A stretch of DNA of 64,000 nt from Panagrolaimus kolymaensis (Eukaryota > Nematoda > Chromadorea > Rhabditida > Panagrolaimidae): contig JAJQJQ010000034.1 in assembly GCA_028622995.1 (NCBI GenBank), positions 1,178,001 through 1,242,000 of the forward strand. The letters are read 5' to 3'. Under the pieces are notes generated by a model. The model was not told the DNA's origin. It ran no database searches and saw nothing but the letters and a program-made list of their open reading frames with translations. Every line of letters begins with the position of its first letter. Positions within the stretch are counted from its first letter, which is position 1. The position numbers were made by a program, and so were the translations under genes. Below are positions 25,288 to 36,838 of this stretch, piece by piece.

Positions 25288-28200
25288 GGGTTAAATTCGT
25301 ATCCATATGGATAACATATTTACTTAATTCAATGACCCAAAGAAAAGAACTATTATCGTAATAGTATGCTGGACGGCCGCCATTGGAAAGCATGCGTGAA
25401 GTCAGAGGCAAGGCAAAACATTAACCTCGAATCTCAGCTACCTTTTCCTCAAGCACCGTCCACTCAAAAAAAAACACCATCAATTCCGTCAACACGCTAT
25501 CATTCCTAGTTATAAACCTATGGGGTAAATTCGTTTTCAATATGGATAACATATTTACTTAATTCAATGACCCAAAGAAAAGAACTATTATCGTAATAGT
25601 ATGCTGGACGGCCGCCATTGGAAAGCATGCATGAAGTCAGAGGCAGGGCAAAACATTAACCTCTAATCTCAGCTACCTTTTCCTCAAGCACCGTCCAGTT
25701 AAAAAACACCATCAATTCCGTCAACACGCTATCATTCCTAGTTATAAACCTATGGGGTAAATTCGTTTTCAATATGGATAACATATTTACTTAATTCAAT
25801 GACCCAAAGAAAAGAACTATTATCGTAATAGTATGCTGGACGGCCGCCATTGGAAAGCATGCATGAAGTCAGAGGCAGGGCAAAACATTAACCTCTAATC
25901 TCAGCTACCTTTTCCTCAAGCACCGTCCAGTTAAAAAACACCATCAATTCCGTCAACACGCTATCATTCCTAGTTATAAACCTATGGGGTAAATTCGTTT
26001 TCAATATGGATAACATATTTACTTAATTCAATGACCCAAAGAAAAGAACTATTATCGTAATAGTATGCTGGACGGCCGACATTGGAAAGCATGCATGAAG
26101 TCAGAGGCAGGGCAAAACATTAACCTCTAATTTCAGCTACCTTTTCCTCAAGCACCGTCCAGTTAAAAAAAAATCCATCAACACGCTATCATTCCTAGTT
26201 CTCTAATAACAGTATGGGTAAAATTCGTATTCAATGACCCAAAGAAAAAAACTATTATCATAATAGTTTGCTGGACGGCCGCCATTGGAAAGCATGCATG
26301 AAGTCAGAGGCAGGGCAAAACATTAACCTCTAATCTCAGCTACCTTTTCCTCAAGCACCGTCCAGTTAAAAAACACCATCAATTCCGTCAACACGCTATC
26401 ATTCCTAGTTATAAACCTATGGGGTAAATTCGTTTTCAATATGGATAACATATTTACTTAATTCAATGACCCAAAGAAAAGAACTATTATCGTAATAGTA
26501 TGCTGGACGGCCGCCATTGGAAAGCATGCATGAAGTCAGAGGCAGGGCAAAACATTAACCTCTAATCTCAGCTACCTTTTCCTCAAGCACCGTCCAGTTA
26601 AAAAACACCATCAATTCCGTCAACACGCTATCATTCCTAGTTATAAACCTATGGGGTAAATTCGTTTTCAATATGGATAACATATTTACTTAATTCAATG
26701 ACCCAAAGAAAAGAACTATTATCGTAATAGTATGCTGGACGGCCGACATTGGAAAGCATGCATGAAGTCAGAGGCAGGGCAAAACATTAACCTCTAATTT
26801 CAGCTACCTTTTCCTCAAGCACCGTCCAGTTAAAAAAAAATCCATCAACACGCTATCATTCCTAGTTCTCTAATAACAGTATGGGTAAAATTCGTATTCA
26901 ATGACCCAAAGAAAAAAACTATTATCATAATAGTTTGCTGGACGGCCGCCATTGGAAAGCATGCATGAAGTCAGAGGCAGGGCAAAACATTAACCTCTAA
27001 TCTCAGCTACCTTTTCCTCAAGCACCGTCCAGTTAAAAAACACCATCAATTCCGTCAACACGCTATCATTCCTAGTTATAAACCTATGGGGTAAATTCGT
27101 TTTCAATATGGATAACATATTTACTTAATTCAATGACCCAAAGAAAAGAACTATTATCGTAATAGTATGCTGGACGGCCGCCATTGGAAAGCATGCATGA
27201 AGTCAGAGGCAGGGCAAAACATTAACCTCTAATCTCAGCTACCTTTTCCTCAAGCACCGTCCAGTTAAAAAACACCATCAATTCCGTCAACACGCTATCA
27301 TTCCTAGTTATAAACCTATGGGGTAAATTCGTTTTCAATATGGATAACATATTTACTTAATTCAATGACCCAAAGAAAAGAACTATTATAGTAATAGTAT
27401 GCTGGACGGCCGACATTGGAAAGCATGCATGAAGTCAGAGGCAGGGCAAAACATTAACCTCTAATCTCAGCTACCTTTTCCTCAAGCACCGTCCAGTTAA
27501 AAAAAAATCCATCAACACGCTATCATTCCTAGTTCTCTAATAACAGTATGGGTAAAATTCGTATTCAATGACCCAAAGAAAAAAACTATTATCATAATAG
27601 TTTGCTGGACGGCCGCCATTGGAAAGCATGCATGAAGTCAGAGGCAGGGCAAAACATTAACCTCTAATCTCAGCTACCTTTTCCTCAAGCACCGTCCAGT
27701 TAAAAAACACCATCAATTCCGTCAACACGCTATCATTCCTAGTTATAAACCTATGGGGTAAATTCGTTTTCAATATGGATAACATATTTACTTAATTCAA
27801 TGACCCAAAGAAAAGAACTATTATCGTAATAGTATGCTGGACGGCCGCCATTGGAAAGCATGCATGAAGTCAGAGGCAGGGCAAAACATTAACCTCTAAT
27901 CTCAGCTACCTTTTCCTCAAGCACCGTCCAGTTAAAAAAACACCATCAATTCCGTCAACACGCTATCATTCCTAGTTATAAACCTATGGGGTAAATTCGT
28001 TTTCAATATGGATAACATATTTACTTAATTCAATGACCCAAAGAAAAGAACTATTATCGTAATAGTATGCTGGACGGCCGCCATTGGAAAGCATGCATGA
28101 AGTCAGAGGCAGGGCAAAACATTAACCTCTAATCTCAGCTACCTTTTCCTCAAGCACCGTCCAGTTAAAAAACACCATCAATTCCGTCAACACGCTATCA

Positions 28201-31200
28201 TTCCTAGTTATAAACCTATGGGGTAAATTCGTTTTCAATATGGATAACATATTTACTTAATTCAATGACCCAAAGAAAAGAACTATTATCGTAATAGTAT
28301 GCTGGACGGCCGCCATTGGAAAGCATGCATGAAGTCAGAGGCAGGGCAAAACATTAACCTCTAATCTCAGCTACCTTTTCCTCAAGCACCGTCCAGTTAA
28401 AAAACACCATCAATTCCGTCAACACGCTATCATTCCTAGTTATAAACCTATGGGGTAAATTCGTTTTCAATATGGATAACATATTTACTTAATTCAATGA
28501 CCCAAAGAAAAGAACTATTATCGTAATAGTATGCTGGACGGCCGACATTGGAAAGCATGCATGAAGTCAGAGGCAGGGCAAAACATTAACCTCTAATTTC
28601 AGCTACCTTTTCCTCAAGCACCGTCCAGTTAAAAAAAAATCCATCAACACGCTATCATTCCTAGTTCTCTAATAACAGTATGGGTAAAATTCGTATTCAA
28701 TGACCCAAAGAAAAAAACTATTATCATAATAGTTTGCTGGACGGCCGCCATTGGAAAGCATGCATGAAGTCAGAGGCAGGGCAAAACATTAACCTCTAAT
28801 CTCAGCTACCTTTTCCTCAAGCACCGTCCAGTTAAAAAACACCATCAATTCCGTCAACACGCTATCATTCCTAGTTATAAACCTATGGGGTAAATTCGTT
28901 TTCAATATGGATAACATATTTACTTAATTCAATGACCCAAAGAAAAGAACTATTATCGTAATAGTATGCTGGACGGCCGCCATTGGAAAGCATGCATGAA
29001 GTCAGAGGCAGGGCAAAACATTAACCTCTAATCTCAGCTACCTTTTCCTCAAGCACCGTCCAGTTAAAAAACACCATCAATTCCGTCAACACGCTATCAT
29101 TCCTAGTTATAAACCTATGGGGTAAATTCGTTTTCAATATGGATAACATATTTACTTAATTCAATGACCCAAAGAAAAGAACTATTATCGTAATAGTATG
29201 CTGGACGGCCGACATTGGAAAGCATGCATGAAGTCAGAGGCAGGGCAAAACATTAACCTCTAATTTCAGCTACCTTTTCCTCAAGCACCGTCCAGTTAAA
29301 AAAAAATCCATCAACACGCTATCATTCCTAGTTCTCTAATAACAGTATGGGTAAAATTCGTATTCAATGACCCAAAGAAAAAAACTATTATCATAATAGT
29401 TTGCTGGACGGCCGCCATTGGAAAGCATGCATGAAGTCAGAGGCAGGGCAAAACATTAACCTCTAATCTCAGCTACCTTTTCCTCAAGCACCGTCCAGTT
29501 AAAAAACACCATCAATTCCGTCAACACGCTATCATTCCTAGTTATAAACCTATGGGGTAAATTCGTTTTCAATATGGATAACATATTTACTTAATTCAAT
29601 GACCCAAAGAAAAGAACTATTATCGTAATAGTATGCTGGACGGCCGCCATTGGAAAGCATGCATGAAGTCAGAGGCAGGGCAAAACATTAACCTCTAATC
29701 TCAGCTACCTTTTCCTCAAGCACCGTCCAGTTAAAAAACACCATCAATTCCGTCAACACGCTATCATTCCTAGTTATAAACCTATGGGGTAAATTCGTTT
29801 TCAATATGGATAACATATTTACTTAATTCAATGACCCAAAGAAAAGAACTATTATCGTAATAGTATGCTGGACGGCCGACATTGGAAAGCATGCATGAAG
29901 TCAGAGGCAGGGCAAAACATTAACCTCTAATTTCAGCTACCTTTTCCTCAAGCACCGTCCAGTTAAAAAAAAATCCATCAACACGCTATCATTCCTAGTT
30001 CTCTAATAACAGTATGGGTAAAATTCGTATTCAATGACCCAAAGAAAAAAACTATTATCATAATAGTTTGCTGGACGGCCGCCATTGGAAAGCATGCATG
30101 AAGTCAGAGGCAGGGCAAAACATTAACCTCTAATCTCAGCTACCTTTTCCTCAAGCACCGTCCAGTTAAAAAACACCATCAATTCCGTCAACACGCTATC
30201 ATTCCTAGTTATAAACCTATGGGGTAAATTCGTTTTCAATATGGATAACATATTTACTTAATTCAATGACCCAAAGAAAAGAACTATTATCGTAATAGTA
30301 TGCTGGACGGCCGCCATTGGAAAGCATGCATGAAGTCAGAGGCAGGGCAAAACATTAACCTCTAATCTCAGCTACCTTTTCCTCAAGCACCGTCCAGTTA
30401 AAAAACACCATCAATTCCGTCAACACGCTATCATTCCTAGTTATAAACCTATGGGGTAAATTCGTTTTCAATATGGATAACATATTTACTTAATTCAATG
30501 ACCCAAAGAAAAGAACTATTATAGTAATAGTATGCTGGACGGCCGACATTGGAAAGCATGCATGAAGTCAGAGGCAGGGCAAAACATTAACCTCTAATCT
30601 CAGCTACCTTTTCCTCAAGCACCGTCCAGTTAAAAAAAAATCCATCAACACGCTATCATTCCTAGTTCTCTAAAAACAGTATGGGTAAAATTCGTATTCA
30701 ATGACCCAAAGAAAAAAACTATTATCATAATAGTTTGCTGGACGGCCGCCATTGGAAAGCATGCATGAAGTCAGAGGCAGGGCAAAACATTAACCTCTAA
30801 TCTCAGCTACCTTTTCCTCAAGCACCGTCCAGTTAAAAAACACCATCAATTCCGTCAACACGCTATCATTCCTAGTTATAAACCTATGGGGTAAATTCGT
30901 TTTCAATATGGATAACATATTTACTTAATTCAATGACCCAAAGAAAAGAACTATTATCGTAATAGTATGCTGGACGGCCGCCATTGGAAAGCATGCATGA
31001 AGTCAGAGGCAGGGCAAAACATTAACCTCTAATCTCAGCTACCTTTTCCTCAAGCACCGTCCAGTTAAAAAACACCATCAATTCCGTCAACACGCTATCA
31101 TTCCTAGTTATAAACCTATGGGGTAAATTCGTTTTCAATATGGATAACATATTTACTTAATTCAATGACCCAAAGAAAAGAACTATTATCGTAATAGTAT

Positions 31201-32180
31201 GCTGGACGGCCGCCATTGGAAAGCATGCATGAAGTCAGAGGCAGGGCAAAACATTAACCTCTAATCTCAGCTACCTTTTCCTCAAGCACCGTCCAGTTAA
31301 AAAACACCATCAATTCCGTCAACACGCTATCATTCCTAGTTATAAACCTATGGGGTAAATTCGTTTTCAATATGGATAACATATTTACTTAATTCAATGA
31401 CCCAAAGAAAAGAACTATTATCGTAATAGTATGCTGGACGGCCGACATTGGAAAGCATGCATGAAGTCAGAGGCAGGGCAAAACATTAACCTCTAATCTC
31501 AGCTACCTTTTCCTCAAGCACCGTCCAGTTAAAAAAAAATCCATCAACACGCTATCATTCCTAGTTCTCTAATAACAGTATGGGTAAAATTCGTATTCAA
31601 TGACCCAAAGAAAAAAACTATTATCATAATAGTTTGCTGGACGGCCGCCATTGGAAAGCATGCATGAAGTCAGAGGCAGGGCAAAACATTAACCTCTAAT
31701 CTCAGCTACCTTTTCCTCAAGCACCGTCCAGTTAAAAAACACCATCAATTCCGTCAACACGCTATCATTCCTAGTTATAAACCTATGGGGTAAATTCGTT
31801 TTCAATATGGATAACATATTTACTTAATTCAATGACCCAAAGAAAAGAACTATTATCGTAATAGTATGCTGGACGGCCGCCATTGGAAAGCATGCATGAA
31901 GTCAGAGGCAGGGCAAAACATTAACCTCTAATCTCAGCTACCTTTTCCTCAAGCACCGTCCAGTTAAAAAAAAATCCATCAACACGCTATCATTCCTAGT
32001 TCTCTAATAACAGTATGGGTAAAATTCGTATTCAATGACCCAAAGAAAAAAACTATTATCATAATAGTTTGCTGGACGGCCGCCATTGGAAAGCATGCAT
32101 GAAGTCAGAGGCAGGGCAAAACATTAACCTCTAATCTCAGCTACCTTTTCCTCAAGCACCGTCCACTCAAAAAAAAAAAA
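25288..32180. repeat. satellite I: 232/203 bp monomers in a 667 bp higher-order repeat
   Basis: Thirty-one copies of the anchor GGACGGCCG(C/A)CATTGG occur from 25,371 to 32,074. Spacings are 232 bp (type A; 233 and 235 once each) or 203 bp (type C). C monomers carry CCGACATT at the anchor and lack a segment containing AATTCCGT and TATGGATAACATATTTACTT. The dominant order is A-A-C (667 bp): units 2-4, 5-7, 8-10, 16-18, 19-21, 22-24. Units 11-15 read AAAAC, units 25-28 AAAC, and unit 30 is a C-length monomer with an A-type anchor. Copies are nearly identical inside the array, while the first and last anchored units are diverged and share CCGTCCACTC instead of CCGTCCAGTT. Each full monomer has a 95 bp module bounded by CTGGACGG and CCGTCCAG, preceded by a dyad (ACTATTATCGTAATAGT or ACTATTATCATAATAGT). 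No coding capacity. Confidence 0.97.
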
Positions 32181-32826
32181 CTAATATCGGCTATTAACAA
32201 GCAGGTAAAAGAAATATTCAAGTTTGGGTGGATAAAAGATCCAAGCTCGGGTGGAGGAAAGTATTCGATTAGTGAACGTGTGGAAAGAAAAAGAAGATAA
32301 AAAAGCCCAAACTAAAGCAATAAAAGGAAGCCTCGGCACGTGAATGAAGTTACGCGATAAAACTCAAACCCGGCAATACGAAAGGGAAAGCGTTTTTGGG
32401 AAGAAAAAAAAATCAATCAACAAAAAAAGAAGCTACAAAAAGGGACAAAACCAATCAAGATCAAAGTTGAAAAGCAAAAAATTTTTCGCAAGAAAAAAAA
32501 TGCGATTGAGCGCGAGTGAGCGCGAGTGATCAACGTTTTCATATTTTGTTTTGATGCCAAAAGCGTGCGAGCGGAGCAAAAACAAAGTTCATTTTGGATG
32601 GCATTTGTTCAATGAACATAAAAATTACAGCTTTTTTCGTCAAGTTACAGTATTCTATTCCAAAAAAAGAATAATAGACATAATGAGTAAAGTGTAAATG
32701 TTTAAGTTTCAAAAAATCAAAATGGTGTAAATATGTAAAAGCAAAAATATATTGTTAAATAAAACTTTATTACTACAATCAACGAAACATAAATCAACAA
32801 AAGTAAACATCAAAATAAAAGAACAT
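32181..32826. other. spacer between satellite I and SPB1-like fragment
   Basis: No supported gene. A Lys/Arg-rich open frame at 32,344-32,529 follows adenine-rich sequence and matches no family I know. A short tandem GAGCGCGAGT GAGCGCGAGT occurs at about 32,507-32,528. Confidence 0.35.
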
Positions 32827-33400
32827 TCAACGACGACCACCACGTTTAGCTGGTTTATTCTTTCTTTGTTCAGCACGTTTCATTCCAGCTGTATCTTTCT
32901 TTAACCGCTTATCCACAAGACTGTAAGGACCTTTAGGACGAACCATGGAACCTTTCTTTCCTTTGGTGACGACTTGATAATGCACTTTCTTTTTTTCTTT
33001 TGCATTTGCTTTCTTGTAAACCCTAGAAAACAATAATGTGAATTAGAAAAGAAGTAAATAAGTAACAAACTTTTTAAGCTCTTTGATCTTTTCTCCATTT
33101 TCCATATTTTCATTATCCACAATTCCTTCAGCTTTCTTCTTTGCCTTCTCCATTTTACGAGCTTGTCACTTCTTTTTACGCATTTTTGCTTCAACAACTT
33201 TCTTTACAGATCGAACATTGAGGTCTTTGGTTCTTTCTTCATAATATTTGACACGATCACGAGATACAGGAGCAATAGGTCGACAATGTTTCTTCTCATC
33301 TTCCACAAACCAATCTGGTAGTTCAGTATTAGTGCTTGAATAACGATTCCATCCTCAGTCTTCTAAATCACTCCGAGTCTTTGATGAATAGATTATGAGT
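32827..33400 (-). pseudogene. FTSJ3: 3' fragment of SPB1/FTSJ3 rRNA methyltransferase
   Basis: Only the conserved C-terminal (Spb1_C) part of this nucleolar 2'-O-methyltransferase is present; no FtsJ catalytic domain is found in the window. Coding order: about 33400-33071, then a 48 bp intron (33070-33023), then 33022-32827. Seen: [40 protein letters not shown], the [13 protein letters not shown] block, and after the intron [34 protein letters not shown] and a basic tail ending AKRGGRR. Two in-frame TGA codons break it, at 33357-33355 and 33168-33166 (63 codons apart). The remainder is well conserved, so decay is recent or the two bases are sequence errors. The nearby satellite may have truncated the 5' part. 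Confidence 0.72.
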
Positions 33401-33576
33401 TCACTCAACATCAGAAACAAAAAGATGAAAACATGGAACAACAAATACAAAAGTTTAAATCTTTATTTATGAAACACAAAAATCTTTATTTCTATATAAT
33501 TCAATGAAATTTATTCTACATATCGCAAGTATTAAAAGTTAAACATCATTTAACATATCCTAATAATAATCACATT

Positions 33577-34593
33577 CTAAACACAAGCTGCACCAGAAAT
33601 AATTTCAATAAGTTCTCGAGTAATAACAGCTTGACGAGTACGGTTGAATTGAAGAGTGAGCTTGTCGATCATTTCACCAGCATTCTTGCTTGCGCCATCC
33701 ATGGCAGTCATACGAGACGATTGTTCGCTTGTAGCACTTTCTTTCATAGCATAATAGATAAGTTGAGCAAGAGAATATTCGGTGTAGCTTTTAAGAACAT
33801 CGTCATCAACGGAATCATAAAGAAGAAGCTTGTCATTGGTTTTGATAGCATCAAGAGACATGAGAGGAAGCTTGCTGGTAGTATATGAGACAACAGTTTT
33901 GAATTTGTTGAAAATGATTTGACCCTGAAAAAAAGAAAAATGATTAAAGCATAGTGGTATAATGAACTTACATCATCATATTCATAACCACAGTTCAAGA
34001 TTTCATTAGCAGCAATTGATGCATCTTCAAATGAAGGAGGTTGACGACCGAAATCATTGCCAGAAAAAAGAATATCTTTAGCATGAATGCGTGCAATAGA
34101 AGCTCTGGATTTGTCACCAATGCAAACAATTTTGTATTCAACATCAGCAGGTTTGTTTTTAATAATAAGTTTTGCTTCCTGAAATGACAATAGCTTTAGT
34201 AACATAGAATATATGTAAAAATGATACCTTAGCAATTGAAGAATGAACAGCTCCACATAAACCACGATCACTTGTCATTAATACCAACAAGCGCTTCTTG
34301 CTTTCTTTGACTGGAGTAACAGCGGCATCAGTATCAGAAGCATCAGTTGAACCAATGTTATCATAAAAAGTTTGAGCTCCAATACCATAAGCACGAGCAC
34401 CTTTCAAATCACGTTCAGCTTTCGCATATTTAGCTGCAGCAACCATCTTCATTGACTTTGTGATCTTTTGAATATTCTTGACAGATTTGAGACGCATGGA
34501 AATATCTTTCAAAGTTGCAAAACCACGTTGTTGTTCCAAAACAGCAGCATTGGAGGCAGCCAAAGAAACCCGAGAAAGTCCTTGGGATAACAT
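33577..34593 (-). CDS. ATP5F1C: ATP synthase F1 gamma subunit, mitochondrial
   Basis: Central rotor stalk of mitochondrial F1Fo ATP synthase. Exons in coding order 34593-34228, 34178-33972, 33924-33577 give 306 residues (human about 298). Seen: a basic N-terminus typical of a presequence ([14 protein letters not shown]), then the conserved helix [20 protein letters not shown] and [35 protein letters not shown], and the C-terminal helix [18 protein letters not shown] followed by [20 protein letters not shown]. Frame is intact across both introns (49 and 47 bp). The neighbour upstream is the divergent timeless gene 2.2 kb away. Confidence 0.97.
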
Positions 34594-36838
34594 GATTCCA
34601 AGCTAAAAAATAATGAGTGTTAGAGAATATATGAAAAAAATAAACGGACGAAGATGAAAATGTTAAAAAACGCGTTTGTTGAAGAATGAAAAAAAAAATG
34701 TGTGTTCTTCGATTGCAAACTTTTTTTTTTTGAAGCAGCCTGATCCACTGTATTTTCGTGTTGAGAATGTTTTTTTCTTTTTCCCCGGGAATTTGATCTT
34801 TTAGAATGCAAATTTTTAAATTTTGCTTTACTTTTTTTACTCTAAATTTTATTTAGCTTTTACAAAATGCTAGCCGATGGTATACAATTTGTGATTATAA
34901 GTAATCATAAGTAAAGAATGTTTTGAAATTTTTTTTAAATCGAGAGAGATTCACTTGGAAAAGCCGCAGAAAATTTAAAAAACAAAGTAAATTTTATCTT
35001 TTTTTTTTTATTTTGGATCTTTGAGTATTGCTTTTTATATTTTATTAATGGATGATTTTTTTTAATTTTCTAAGAAATATTTCGATGCGGAGTTGGTTAT
35101 CTCAAAAACAGCAAAGGATCATGGATTGTTTATGCAAACCGGAGAATTATGAATAAATTTAAGATCAAAAATTTAAGGTTGCAGAAATTATCACAACAAC
35201 TTATCTTTTAAATTTCTTCGATAAAAAACAGCTTCATGCTCTTTGGTAATGAATGAATCGATAAAATTTTTATAATAGCGCCGTGAAATTCTAAGCTTGC
35301 AATCAGGCCTCTTCCTTCGGCCCGTCCAGCCCGGCCCGGCCCGGCCCGGCCCGCGGGCCGGGCCGAAAATTTTCAAAACGGGCCGGGCCGAACATTTTCA
35401 GCATAATAAAAAAAAACCAAAGGGGATACCAAGGCAAAAAAAATAGGGCCCGCGGGCCGGCCCAGGGCCGGACCGGGCCGGGCCCATTTTGGACGGGCCG
35501 AGGCCTGGCCGGGCCTGACATGGACGGGCCGAGGCCGGGCCGGGCCGGCAAAACCCGGCCCGTGGAAGAGGCCTGCTTGCAATGTGATTTCAAATCATCA
35601 GCAACATTTTCAAGTTTTTTTTTAGAAAAACTTTTATTTTCGGTAGCGTCTTCTTTTGCTTATTTTTGTTTTGAGAACTGAATGTTCCAGTTTTCACTGA
35701 ACATAAAAAATTATCAAAATTAAAGAGTTCTTCGCTGTTTTTTATGCGTTTTTTTGAAAGCTAAAATTTAAAACAATTTTTGAGAAAGAAAAAATGTTTG
35801 AATTTTTTTAAATTTTACAAATTTATTCAACAAGAAATATTTCTCGGTTAGCCTCTTCTTATTTCCTCATCTCAAAAATACTGATTCAAAGTTTTGTTTT
35901 ATCTATTTTCGCGTGCTGTTTTTTCCACACATGCGTCAACATACTCTTTCGGAGTACTGTATATCTATTTTTATTTTTATTTTTTTAAAGGTGTTGTTTT
36001 CTTTTTTGGTTCTTTCCAAATTCTTTTTGTCTATGCCGACTGACTTTGTTCCGTCTTTTTCACTTTTTTTCCGCTTGCAAAAGTTCATTCTCCCAAGCTT
36101 TCTATTTTTTATCCCTTTCTTAAAAAAACTAAAAAGGATAACCTTTTGAAACATACCATTAGCCAACTTCTTTGTTTCATTTTTACTTTCCCTAAAACCA
36201 ACAAATTTCTTATTTTTTTAAATCGGCGTTGTTTCACACCTGGCAACTTTTTTATTTATTTATTTTGGATGATGACTAAACTTCAGCGGCTCCTCCCAAT
36301 ACATTCAATTTCAATTCACAATATTATTTTTGCTTCTTGCCAGAGTATTTGCTTGCGCATAATACATAAAAGGCCGACCTGCTCAGTCATTTTTATTCAG
36401 TTCTGCCATAAGTGCCTTTTTCGCGCCAATCCATCTTTCATTATTTTTGGTATCTCTCTCAAAAATTCTCCGCATTTCTTTTCATCATAATTTTTTTTAT
36501 CTATTTTTAGTAATATTTTTTTAATTTATTTTTGCTTTTTCCTTTTTCGTAGAATATTTTCTAAAAACTTTGTAATTTTTTTTTGTATTGGGAAAATTTG
36601 AGATGATTAATATTGACACCCTTATTATCTAAATTCTTTAGTAGTCAAGCATATAATGTTAAGAAAATAAAAATTAGAGTAAAGCAAAATGGAATAATTT
36701 GCATCATAAACGATAAAAACTTTTCCGCGAATAACAGCTTTCTAATCTTATTCAGAACAAAAACTATTTACATTCTAAACGGTTTTAGATTTTGATCCTT
36801 TATTTTGGCATCAATTTTTTAAATTACAATTCCCACTT
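34594..36838. other. divergent promoter region of ATP5F1C and timeless
   Basis: AT-rich non-coding DNA with one GC-rich insertion (the hAT-type element at 35,304-35,575). Open frames of 60-114 codons here are Phe/Lys-rich or arise from the GC-rich element and show no family similarity. Confidence 0.45.
35296..35583. mobile_element. hAT-type MITE, 272 bp, with 8 bp target duplication
   Basis: Terminal inverted repeats CAGGCCTCTTCC (from 35304) and GGAAGAGGCCTG (ending 35575) are perfect over 12 bases. They are flanked by the direct 8 bp repeat CTTGCAAT (35296-35303 and 35576-35583), which fits the hAT preference nTnnnnAn. The interior is dominated by GGCCCGGCCC/GGGCCGGGCC motifs in both orientations, with one A-rich spacer. 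No transposase, so it is non-autonomous. TIR start CAG and the 8 bp duplication place it in the hAT superfamily. Confidence 0.88.

Noticed and set aside
25288..32180. CRISPR-like array
   Set aside because: Units are 203-232 bp head-to-tail with no unique spacers; this is satellite DNA.
32344..32529. Basic 61-codon protein
   Set aside because: Composition follows the local A-rich sequence; no homology or conserved pattern seen.
32827..33400. UGA read as a sense codon (both breaks are TGA)
   Set aside because: TGA is used as the normal terminator in the phosphomannomutase, ELL, exportin and CSP genes of this window, so recoding is not needed.
35191..35593. Pro/Gly/Arg-rich frames
   Set aside because: They are readings of the GC-rich core of the hAT-type element, with two overlapping frames equally open.
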